Of a stretch of 9,486 nt of DNA, positions 1 to 7,991 are shown one piece after another. Made by a program: the position numbers and the translations under genes. Position 1 is the first letter of the stretch; the number at the start of each line of letters is the position of its first letter. Source of the DNA: Oligoflexia bacterium (GTDB lineage: Bacteria; Bdellovibrionota; JAFGOL01); the NCBI GenBank assembly GCA_016926495.1, contig JAFGOL010000040.1, forward strand, positions 1 through 9,486, written 5' to 3'. The notes beneath the pieces are model-generated. The model did not search any database and was not told where the DNA came from. It worked only from the letters and a program-made list of their open reading frames with translations.

Positions 1-737
1 ATTCCTTTTATTATGGCAGGCGAAGCCTGCAATATGTTGTCCGGATTGATTAATATTATTTTGCCTTTGAATATCCTTTTCAGTTTTTTGAAATCGCTGA
101 ACTCGCCGGGGTCCATTAGCGCAACAATTATATAATCAGGATTGTCTTTCAGTATCTTTTCAAGGCTTAGCCTGGGGTAATTGCCTTTTACCATGTTAAT
201 AAAGCCCGCGCACTTTAAAGCGTCGCTTACAAACGTTTTATTTCCGACTGCGTAAACAGGGTCGAGTCCTATCAGCATGAGTCCTTTTTTATCAGGCTGT
301 TTCACGCAAAGGTTATCGAATTTTGAAAGCACGGGCTTCGGGTCAACCCTGAACATCCCGGCAAGTTTTGATATGAATTCCATTATTGATTCAAGGGATA
401 CGGGCTTATAGTTGATTATGTTGAAGCCCATTGATTTTAGCTTTTTATGTACGTACGGCGGTGTGCCTGAATACGTGCTTATAACAAGATCAGGTTTGCA
501 TTCAACCACGAGTTCTATATTCGGCTTGTGATACGGTCCCAGCGGTTTAACATTTTTCAACGCTGAAGGCTGCGCCGAGCAGGCTATTTTTTCGCCAAGG
601 CCAAGTTCCGTCATAATACCCGCCAGTTCGGGACTCAGGATTGCGACTTTTTCAGGCACAGCCCTTTCTTCCGAGGCAGCCAACCCGAAATTCAGGCCAA
701 AAATTAGAAAAATTTTAATAAGGACCCTTATATACAT
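1..737 (-). CDS. ABC transporter substrate-binding protein, BtuF/FecB type (3' end cut by window edge)
   Basis: Translating the minus strand from an ATG at 737 gives 245 codons that run off the left edge. The start MYIRVLIKIFLIF followed by GLNFGLAAS looks like a signal peptide, so the product is probably periplasmic or a lipid-free secreted protein. The rest follows the class III periplasmic-binding fold: an N-terminal lobe with PELAGIMTELGLGEKIACS, then GPYHKPNIELVVECKPDLVIS, and a second lobe with LDPVYAVGNKTFVSDALKCAGF and LSLEKILKDNPDYIIV. The visible end, QASPAIIKG, matches the usual near-C-terminal helix, so probably only a few residues are missing. Family members bind cobalamin, haem or siderophores; the ligand cannot be told from sequence. 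An in-frame TAG lies 21 bases upstream and no other ATG intervenes, which fixes the start, although no good Shine-Dalgarno is visible. It diverges from glnB. Confidence 0.85.
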   Translation of the reverse strand, partial: MYIRVLIKIFLIFGLNFGLAASEERAVPEKVAILSPELAGIMTELGLGEKIACSAQPSALKNVKPLGPYHKPNIELVVECKPDLVISTYSGTPPYVHKKLKSMGFNIINYKPVSLESIMEFISKLAGMFRVDPKPVLSKFDNLCVKQPDKKGLMLIGLDPVYAVGNKTFVSDALKCAGFINMVKGNYPRLSLEKILKDNPDYIIVALMDPGEFSDFKKLKRIFKGKIILINPDNILQASPAIIKG

Positions 738-766
738 AGCAAAATTAAAAAAAATCTAAAAGTTTA

Positions 767-789
767 TTAACAGTTATTTTATCTGTTGA
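767..789. promoter_or_regulatory. Small inverted repeat in the divergent promoter region, possible operator
   Basis: TTAACAG and CTGTTGA are separated by nine A/T-rich bases and pair over seven positions with one G-T wobble. The right half overlaps the candidate -35 box of glnB. The position would suit a repressor or activator site between the divergent binding-protein and glnB genes. It is short and AT-rich, so chance occurrence is quite possible. Confidence 0.25.
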
Positions 790-814
790 CCTGACGCATT
801 AAAACGTATTAAAA
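786..814 (+). promoter_or_regulatory. Candidate sigma-70 promoter for glnB-glnA
   Basis: TTGACC at 786-791 is followed 17 bases later by TTAAAA at 809-814. The -35 is good and the -10 is weak. It is the best match in the 117-base gap between the divergent genes. I saw no sigma-54 type GG-N10-GC element here, although glnBA operons often have one. Confidence 0.4.
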
Positions 815-851
815 AATCAATTAGAAAATAAACTCCCATTGAGGGTTATAG

Positions 852-2605
<1,754 letters not shown>

Positions 2606-2631
2606 TTACGGGAATTAATTAATTCATACAA

Positions 2632-2678
2632 CTTCCGGTCCTGCTTAAGGGGTTTTGCGGGACCGGGAGTTTTTTTTT
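2632..2678 (+). terminator. Intrinsic terminator after glnA
   Basis: A 13-base-pair G+C-rich stem, CTTCCGGTCCTGC (2632-2644) with GCGGGACCGGGAG (2657-2669), includes two G-T wobbles and closes a 12-base loop. Nine T residues follow directly. This is a textbook rho-independent terminator and marks the end of the glnB-glnA operon. Confidence 0.95.
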
Positions 2679-2692
2679 ATTTTGCTATAATA

Positions 2693-2720
2693 TTGACAAG
2701 ATTATTTGTACGATATTAAT
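2693..2720 (+). promoter_or_regulatory. Candidate promoter of the relic nucleotidyltransferase gene
   Basis: TTGACA at 2693-2698 is a perfect -35. The matching -10 lies in GATATTAAT (2712-2720), where ATTAAT gives a 16-base spacer. Transcription would begin near 2727, close to the ATG codons at 2727 and 2732. This repeats, in weaker form, the start-codon-proximal arrangement seen at the ATPase gene. Confidence 0.35.
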
Positions 2721-2731
2721 TTATACATGAC

Positions 2732-2922
2732 ATGAATGATTTGGAAGTTCTTAAGCTATTAAACATTCATCCATGTTTAATATTATTCATAATGAAAGTG
2801 TCGTTAAAATTGATTTCATGATCAGTAAAAATGACTTAAAGGTTGAGATATTTAAACGCTTCTATTCTGTTGATTTTACACGGGAATATGCTGATTCCTT
2901 CGCAGGCTTTATACATGGGTAA
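2732..2922 (+). pseudogene. Internally deleted remnant of a nucleotidyltransferase-like (DUF6036/AbiEii-type) gene
   Basis: Two pieces of one kind of protein are joined out of frame. From the ATG at 2732 the frame gives MNDLEVLKLLNIH, which resembles the start of small nucleotidyltransferase-like proteins, then degenerates and stops near 2820. In another frame, from 2755 to 2922, the translation is AIKHSSMFNIIHNESVVKID followed by FMISKNDLKVEIFKRF. This resembles the RRSSFNLIHLETGFKVDxFV...FxRR block in the middle of those proteins. The expected GGxAV and DxD motifs between the two pieces are absent, as is the C-terminal half. The two frames overlap over the string GCTATTAAACATTCATCC, which suggests a deletion. 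Family assignment rests on remembered motif similarity only. An alternative is a genuine 49-codon peptide from the ATG at 2773, but that would lack a recognisable ribosome-binding site. Confidence 0.5.
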
Positions 2923-2938
2923 TTTTGTAATTAGATAT

Positions 2939-2967
2939 TTGACAATATCTATGCTATAACTTATAAT
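2939..2967 (+). promoter_or_regulatory. Perfect consensus sigma-70 promoter for the ATPase gene, probably giving a leaderless mRNA
   Basis: TTGACA (2939-2944), a 17-base spacer and TATAAT (2962-2967) match the sigma-70 consensus at all twelve positions with ideal spacing. The start codon is at 2978, only ten bases after the -10 box, so a normal start site at about 2974-2978 leaves a leader of zero to four bases. No Shine-Dalgarno could fit, and none is seen. Confidence 0.85.
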
Positions 2968-2977
2968 TTGGTCAACC

Positions 2978-4174
2978 ATGCAATATTACAGAGATTTTTC
3001 AGAAAAAATCAAACTTTTGTCTGAAAGTTTTCCGGCGATTGTGCTTACAGGGGCAAGACAAACAGGTAAGACCACAATACTAAAGGAAACTTTTAAAACA
3101 TATAATTATGTCAGTCTTGATTCTTATGCTGATGCAGAACTTGCGGAAAATGACCCGCAAAGGTTTTTAGCGTCAAATCCTCCTCCCTTGATCATTGATG
3201 AAATCCAGTATGCTCCAAAGCTTTTCAGGCATTTAAAAAAGTTTATAGACGCGGACAGGGAAAAGAAAGGTCAATATTTACTTACAGGGTCACAAAAATT
3301 TACATTAATGAAAAATGTTTCAGATAGTCTTGCCGGTCGCTGTGTCTGGCTTGAGCTTGAAACTTTATCCTGCCGTGAAATTTCACAGATGCAGGGTCAG
3401 TTTAGTGACTATGGGAAACAGTTGCTGTATTTAAGCAGGGGCGGTTTCCCGGAACTATGGAAAGACACCGGCATTCCTTATAGGGATTTTTACAGGACAT
3501 ATCTTGCCACGTATATAGAAAGAGATGTCAGGCAGATAATTAATATTACAAAACTCAGGGATTTTGAGCGCTTTATAAGGTTGTGTGCTACAAGGAACGC
3601 GCAATTAATTAATAAAACCGATATTGCAAAGGAAGTTGGCGTAACCTTGCAGACAATAAACGAATGGTTAAGTGCCTTAGAAGCTTCCAACCAGATATTT
3701 TTACTTGAACCCTATTACCAGAGCCTGGAAAAAAGAATTATCAAGACCCCTAAACTATATTTCGCGGATACCGGACTTCTTTGTTATCTTTTAGACATAG
3801 ATGAAAAGAGCCTGTCTGCTTCGGCGTATATCGGAGGTATATGGGAGGCGTTTATATATTCGGAGCTTAGAAAAATTATTGCGGTTAATTCGCTGAACAG
3901 GCACTTATATTTTTACAGGGATAAAGAAGGCAGAGAAATTGATTTTATGGTAACAGGTGATAATAAGGTTTTGTTGCTCGAATGCAAATGGACTCAGAGT
4001 CCTAATCCCGGAGACTCAAAATGGTTGAAACATGTTGAGGAACTTTTTCTTAAAAAAAGCAAACTGACTCCGTCAGGAAATTTTGTAGTATGCAGAACAG
4101 AAAAGAGTTATTCTTTGCCTGACAAGACGGAAGTTATTAACGGGTTTGATAAACTTAACTCAATAATTGCCTGA
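2978..4174 (+). CDS. AAA_14/DUF4143 family ATPase
   Basis: A 398-residue protein typical of the AAA_14 plus DUF4143 family, predicted cytoplasmic. The P-loop ATPase occupies about residues 1-135: Walker A GARQTGKTT (25-33), Walker B LIIDEIQ (71-77) and a sensor-like LLTGSQKF (101-108). DUF4143 follows, with a winged-helix-like stretch around TDIAKEVGVTLQTINEWLSAL (214-234), the signature KLYFADTGLLCYLL (259-272) and a C-terminal segment with Glu320-Ile-Asp322 and LLLECKW (332-338). That E-ID...E-x-K spacing is the PD-(D/E)XK-like pattern reported for this fold; whether it cuts DNA is unknown. The family is widespread and multicopy in uncultured anaerobes, and its biological role is not established. 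An upstream in-frame TAA at 2957 leaves the ATG at 2978 as the only sensible start. It appears to be a single-gene unit beside a decayed gene, which points to accessory DNA. Confidence 0.9.
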   Translation: MQYYRDFSEKIKLLSESFPAIVLTGARQTGKTTILKETFKTYNYVSLDSYADAELAENDPQRFLASNPPPLIIDEIQYAPKLFRHLKKFIDADREKKGQYLLTGSQKFTLMKNVSDSLAGRCVWLELETLSCREISQMQGQFSDYGKQLLYLSRGGFPELWKDTGIPYRDFYRTYLATYIERDVRQIINITKLRDFERFIRLCATRNAQLINKTDIAKEVGVTLQTINEWLSALEASNQIFLLEPYYQSLEKRIIKTPKLYFADTGLLCYLLDIDEKSLSASAYIGGIWEAFIYSELRKIIAVNSLNRHLYFYRDKEGREIDFMVTGDNKVLLLECKWTQSPNPGDSKWLKHVEELFLKKSKLTPSGNFVVCRTEKSYSLPDKTEVINGFDKLNSIIA

Positions 4175-4351
4175 TTTTTATCCCCTGTTTCATGACCGCG
4201 TTTAAGAACCGTAGTCTTGCCAGAAAGAAGTTTGGGGGATAGCAAAGGCCCTGAAGCCGATATGTCAGAATATTTATAGCTTACCGGGGAAAGCCAAGTT
4301 AAAAAACAGGCGGAATAGACAAAAAAGCCGCCTGAACCGCCTTGACCTGGC
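4175..4351. other. Non-coding spacer between the ATPase gene and the large inverted repeat
   Basis: No gene is recognised. Besides the minus-strand terminator-like hairpin listed separately, TATCCCC (4179-4185) can pair with GGGGATA (4235-4241), enclosing 49 bases right after the ATPase stop. There is no T-run after it, so it is not an evident terminator for the ATPase. The minus strand is open for 84 codons across 4108-4362, but its start lies in the repeat arm and its end overlaps the ATPase coding region. No riboswitch consensus (T-box, TPP, cobalamin, cyclic-di-GMP) fits convincingly. Confidence 0.5.
4301..4334 (-). terminator. Terminator-like hairpin reading leftward
   Basis: On the minus strand CAGGCGG and CCGCCTG form a perfect seven-base-pair G+C-rich stem around a 14-base loop, followed by six T residues. 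It would stop transcripts entering from the ileS side or from the inverted repeat before they run antisense into the ATPase gene. No minus-strand gene is known to need it. Confidence 0.5.
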
Positions 4352-4637
4352 AAAATCAGCATCCGGCCTGATTAATCTTTAAGTTTGGACAGGAACTTAC
4401 ACATTTCAGGTTAGTATTTTAAATACGCTGCGCCGGCGCGTACTACTTCTCGACTAAAATAAGATTATTTAATACGGCGTGTCTTTTCTTGAAGCCACGC
4501 CGCATAAAATAATCTAATATTTTATGCTTTGGCGTGCGCACGCTTGCGCGGTCGCTAATCATTTAAAATACTAACCCGAAATGTTTGTAAGTTCACTCAT
4601 TGAAAACCTGCATTTAATCAGGCCGGATGCTGATTTT
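4352..4637. repeat. Large imperfect inverted repeat, about 286 bases, foldable into one long branched hairpin
   Basis: The left and right halves are reverse complements over nearly their whole length. The outer 23 or so bases match exactly (AAAATCAGCATCCGG plus CCTGATTAA). The next paired blocks are GAACTTAC, CATTTC-x-GGTTAGTATT with TTAAAT, then AAAATAA/AAAATATTA with GATTATTT, and GGCGTG at the centre, leaving a loop near 4482-4494. The arms diverge in a G+C-rich section, where each carries its own palindrome: GCGCCGGCGC at 4430-4439 and GCGTGCGCACGC at 4532-4543. Short hairpins (AATCAG...CTGATT) also sit at both ends. No clear target-site duplication flanks it and no transposase lies within it. 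It may be a MITE-like element, a cruciform-forming site or a structured RNA. The probable ileS promoter lies to its right. Confidence 0.9.
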
Positions 4638-4657
4638 TGGGGCATAATCCAAACACC

Positions 4658-4685
4658 TTGAAAAAATTCCAACATGTTATATATT
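4658..4685 (+). promoter_or_regulatory. Candidate sigma-70 promoter for ileS-lspA-lgt
   Basis: TTGAAA (4658-4663) and TATATT (4680-4685) are separated by 16 bases. Transcription would start near 4692, giving a leader of about 28 bases that excludes the inverted repeat. No T-box fits in so short a leader. Confidence 0.5.
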
Positions 4686-4708
4686 GCCTGTATCATTATT
4701 TTTATTAC

Positions 4709-4712
4709 AGGT
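4709..4712 (+). promoter_or_regulatory. Ribosome-binding site that fixes the ileS start
   Basis: AGGT lies seven bases before the ATG at 4720. A longer in-frame reading from TTG at 4684 would begin inside the predicted -10 box, has no ribosome-binding site and adds residues with no family counterpart. The ATG is therefore preferred. Confidence 0.6.
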
Positions 4713-4719
4713 ATTGAAA

Positions 4720-7479
4720 ATGAGTGAAACAAAGGACTACAAAAGTACGCTAAACCTTCCGGGTACCGATTTCCCAATGAAGGCGAACCTGCCCCGGCGC
4801 GAGCCTGAACAGCTCAAGGAATGGGAAGCGCAGGATCTTTACAACAGGGTTATTGAGAACAATATTAAAAAAACCAGGTATATCCATCACGACGGCCCGC
4901 CTTACGCGAACGGTGAAATACACATGGGCACGGCCCTGAACAAGGTTCTTAAGGATATGGTGGTCAGGTATAAAAATATGACGGGTTTTTGCGCGCCTTA
5001 CGTGCCGGGCTGGGACTGTCACGGCCTGCCGATAGAACTCCAGGTTGAAAAAAAGTATGGCAAGGCGCCCGACGCGCTTGAAACCATAAAAAGATGCAGG
5101 GCGTATGCCTCTGAATATATTGAAAAGCAGAAGCAGACTTTTAAAAGACTGGGTGTTTACGGTGACTGGGATCATCCTTATTTAACCATGAACTATAAGT
5201 ACGAGGCTGACATAATAAGGGAATTCGCTAAAATAGTTGAAAAGGACGCTGTCTACAGGGCCGATAAGCCGGTTTACTGGTGCTCAAGCTGCACAACCGC
5301 TCTCGCTGAAGCGGAAGTGGAATATAAAGACCATAAGTCAGCTTCCATCTACGTAAAATTCAGGGCGTGCGATGATTTGGTATCAAAACTGGGGGTACAG
5401 CGTGGGCAGGGAGATGTCTATGTAGTTATATGGACAACAACCCCGTGGACGCTGCCCGCCAACCTCGCCATAAGCGTTCATCCTGATTTTGTGTACGGGG
5501 CGTACCGGAATAAAACTAACGGCCAGACGTGGATAATGGGCGAAGAACTTTTTGAAAATTTCATTAAAGATACCGGATTTTCAGCATCTGATTTTGAAAA
5601 GGTGAAATCCTTTAAAGGTTCGGAAATGGAAAAAACAAACGCCGAACACCCGTTCTTTGACAGAAAATCCCTGGTCCTCTCCGGTACCCATGTAACTACC
5701 GAGGCAGGGACCGGATGCGTGCATACAGCTCCGGGACACGGCGTCGAGGACTACATAATCTGTAAGGAGTACGGCATTGAAGCCTATAACCCGGTGGACG
5801 ATAACGGCGCTTTCTATCCTGACCTTCCCCTGTTCGGAGGCATGAACGTAAATGACGGCAACAGGGCCATAGTGGAACATCTTGATAAAAGCGGCCATTT
5901 AATAAAAATGGCCATGGTCAAACACTCGTATCCTCACTGCTGGAGATGCAAAAAACCGATCCTCTTTCGCGCCACTCCCCAGTGGTTTATTTCAATGGAT
6001 AAAACGGGGTTACGTAAAAAAACACTCAGCGAGATAGAAAAGGTAAAATGGACTCCGGAAAGGGGCATGAACCGCATATACAGCATGGTGGAAAACCGTC
6101 CTGACTGGTGCATATCAAGGCAGCGGATATGGGGTGTTCCCATAATATATTTCCAGTGTTCAAAATGCGGCCACGCCATACTCGACACCGGGTTAATCAG
6201 AAAAATCGCTGACATGGTGGAAAAAAACGGTATTGAAATATGGCATTCCTCTGATGTTTCGGAGATCCTGCCAAAAGGAACAAAATGCGCCTCCTGTAAG
6301 TCTGAAGAATTTAAAAAAAGCAGGGACATCCTTGACGTCTGGTTTGATTCAGGGGTGAGCCACGCCGCTGTCTGTCAGCAGAACAAAATGCTGGGCTGGC
6401 CCGCTGATCTTTACTTTGAGGGGAGCGACCAGCACAGGGGCTGGTTTCATACTTCCATACTTACATCGGTGCTTACAACGGGAGAGGCCCCTTACAAACA
6501 GGTTGTTACGCACGGTTTTATTGTTGATAAGGACGGGTATAAAATGTCAAAGTCCATGGGTAATGTCGTTGATCCCATGGACCTTGTTAAAAAATCAGGC
6601 GCGGACATATTAAGGCTCTGGGTCGCGCACGAAAATTTTATAGACGATATTTCGTATTCCGACGAATCGTATTCAAGGGTCACGGAAGCGTACCGCAGGA
6701 TCCGCAATACATGGCGTTTTATATTGGGCAATCTCAGCGATTTTGATCCGGCAGGGCACAGTGTCGAATATTCAAAGCTTCGTGAAGTGGATAAATGGAT
6801 GGCCCATAAATTAAATATGCTGCTTAAAAACGTCAGGGACGCTTACGAATCTTTTGAATTTTATAAAATATTCCAGCTTGTTCATAATTTTTGCGTGGTG
6901 GAACTGAGTTCCTTTTACATGGATATAGCCAAGGACACGCTTTATACCGATAAAAAGGATTCTTATGAACGCCGCTGCCTGCAAACAATGCTTTATTCCT
7001 CCGTTGATGTTCTTATAAAAATACTTGCCCCTGTCATCCCTTTTACGGCAGAGGAAGCGTGGGCGTTTATGCCGGCTAATAAGAAGGGAAGTATTCATTT
7101 TGAAAGCATTCCGGAAGTTAAAAGTGATCAAATCAACCGGCAGTTAGAGGATAAATGGCAGAAAATTCTGGAATTAAGGGAAAATATTTTAAAGGCCGCA
7201 GAGCAGAAAAGAAAGGACAAGATAATAGGCCACAGCCTTGACGCGACGGTTAAGCTCGGCCTGCCGGAAGAATTATATGAAATACTTGCCTCAATAGGTA
7301 TAGCGCCTGATCTGCTGTTTATTGTTTCCAACGTTGAACTTTATAAATCTTCCGATCTTGAGATTGAAATCACAAAGTCGGTGTACGCAAAATGCGCCAG
7401 GTGCTGGCAGTACAAACCCGAAGTGGGCAGCCTTGCCAATAAGGAGCTATGTAAAAGATGCAGCAGCGCAATAGAATAA
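4720..7479 (+). CDS. ileS: Isoleucyl-tRNA synthetase
   Basis: A 919-residue class Ia synthetase that charges tRNA-Ile in the cytoplasm. The HIGH-type motif is HMGT at residues 68-71 within GPPYANGEIHMGTALNK. The CP1 editing domain, which hydrolyses misformed Val-tRNA-Ile, shows TTTPWTLP (239-246) and GTGCVHTAPGHGVED (330-344); Asp344 corresponds to the conserved editing Asp. The catalytic core continues with WCISRQRIWGVP from 463, DVWFDSGVSH, and KMSKS at 608-612. The C-terminal zinc ribbon has Cys892, Cys895, Cys911 and Cys914, placing it with the bacterial type 1 enzymes. A second CxxC pair, Cys480/483 with Cys523/526, may bind another zinc. The gene heads a tight cluster and overlaps lspA by 22 bases. 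Upstream sequence gives no sign of T-box control. The organism's only IleRS or a second copy cannot be distinguished here. Confidence 0.97.
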   Translation: MSETKDYKSTLNLPGTDFPMKANLPRREPEQLKEWEAQDLYNRVIENNIKKTRYIHHDGPPYANGEIHMGTALNKVLKDMVVRYKNMTGFCAPYVPGWDCHGLPIELQVEKKYGKAPDALETIKRCRAYASEYIEKQKQTFKRLGVYGDWDHPYLTMNYKYEADIIREFAKIVEKDAVYRADKPVYWCSSCTTALAEAEVEYKDHKSASIYVKFRACDDLVSKLGVQRGQGDVYVVIWTTTPWTLPANLAISVHPDFVYGAYRNKTNGQTWIMGEELFENFIKDTGFSASDFEKVKSFKGSEMEKTNAEHPFFDRKSLVLSGTHVTTEAGTGCVHTAPGHGVEDYIICKEYGIEAYNPVDDNGAFYPDLPLFGGMNVNDGNRAIVEHLDKSGHLIKMAMVKHSYPHCWRCKKPILFRATPQWFISMDKTGLRKKTLSEIEKVKWTPERGMNRIYSMVENRPDWCISRQRIWGVPIIYFQCSKCGHAILDTGLIRKIADMVEKNGIEIWHSSDVSEILPKGTKCASCKSEEFKKSRDILDVWFDSGVSHAAVCQQNKMLGWPADLYFEGSDQHRGWFHTSILTSVLTTGEAPYKQVVTHGFIVDKDGYKMSKSMGNVVDPMDLVKKSGADILRLWVAHENFIDDISYSDESYSRVTEAYRRIRNTWRFILGNLSDFDPAGHSVEYSKLREVDKWMAHKLNMLLKNVRDAYESFEFYKIFQLVHNFCVVELSSFYMDIAKDTLYTDKKDSYERRCLQTMLYSSVDVLIKILAPVIPFTAEEAWAFMPANKKGSIHFESIPEVKSDQINRQLEDKWQKILELRENILKAAEQKRKDKIIGHSLDATVKLGLPEELYEILASIGIAPDLLFIVSNVELYKSSDLEIEITKSVYAKCARCWQYKPEVGSLANKELCKRCSSAIE
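7441..7446 (+). promoter_or_regulatory. Ribosome-binding site for lspA, inside ileS
   Basis: AAGGAG lies eleven bases before the ATG at 7458 and within the ileS zinc-ribbon codons. It supports an lspA start inside ileS rather than a later one, and implies coupled translation. Confidence 0.6.
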
Positions 7480-7991
7480 AACTGGTGTCCGCGATTTTAT
7501 TTTTATCGGTGTTTATCCCGGACCAGATTACAAAGCATTTAATACATTCGAATTTCAGGCTCCATGAGTCAAAAGTTATTATTAATAATATTCTTAACAT
7601 TATTTACGTCGGCAATACCGGTTCTGCCTTTTCGCTTTTTGCCAATACTGCCTCATGGTTCCGCATTCCTTTTTTCCTGATTGTGCCTGCCATTGCCATG
7701 ATAGTAATAGTGATACTGCTTAAAAAAAGCGCTGTTAACAACAAGTTTGAAATCTTCGCCTTTTCGCTTATTTTAGGAGGCGCTTTCGGGAATTTTGTAG
7801 ACAGGATACATTACGGTTACGTAGTGGATTTTATACAGATGCACTACAAGCGCTATTACTGGCCTGTATATAACGTGGCTGATATAGGAATTACGATTGG
7901 CGTTGTAATGCTGTTTTTCGGGATGACCCTTACGGCAAACAGCGCGAAGCGTAAAAACCGCAATGACGGCGGAAAAAGGATACCCAAGTAA
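7458..7991 (+). CDS. lspA: Lipoprotein signal peptidase (signal peptidase II)
   Basis: A 177-residue inner-membrane aspartyl protease that removes the signal peptide from lipidated prolipoproteins. Four hydrophobic segments are visible at roughly 8-28, 67-88, 97-115 and 138-158. Conserved family residues appear in order: Asp22 and Lys26 in PDQITK, Asn53 in VGNTGSAFS, Asn112 and Arg116 in GGAFGNFVDR, and the catalytic pair Asp124 in GYVVDF and Asp142 in NVADIGI. The C-terminal tail is basic (KRKNRNDGGKR). The gene starts within the end of ileS and its TAA shares one base with the lgt ATG (TAATG), so all three genes are likely one coupled transcript. Its substrate comes from Lgt, encoded next. 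The ileS-lspA order is common in bacteria. Globomycin sensitivity would be expected from the family but is not visible in sequence. Confidence 0.96.
   Translation: MQQRNRIKLVSAILFLSVFIPDQITKHLIHSNFRLHESKVIINNILNIIYVGNTGSAFSLFANTASWFRIPFFLIVPAIAMIVIVILLKKSAVNNKFEIFAFSLILGGAFGNFVDRIHYGYVVDFIQMHYKRYYWPVYNVADIGITIGVVMLFFGMTLTANSAKRKNRNDGGKRIPK

Noticed and set aside
4406..4416. CAGGTTAGTA resembling a piece of the TPP riboswitch
   Set aside because: The companion CTGAGA element and the P1 stem are missing, and the string is part of the inverted-repeat arm and recurs in the other arm.
4684..4719. Extension of ileS to a TTG at 4684, adding 12 residues
   Set aside because: The TTG overlaps the predicted -10 box, has no ribosome-binding site, and the added residues have no counterpart in IleRS. 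The ATG at 4720 has AGGT seven bases upstream.
4600..4719. T-box leader upstream of ileS
   Set aside because: The conserved T-box AGGGTGG-type sequence and specifier stem are not present, and the likely leader is under 30 bases.
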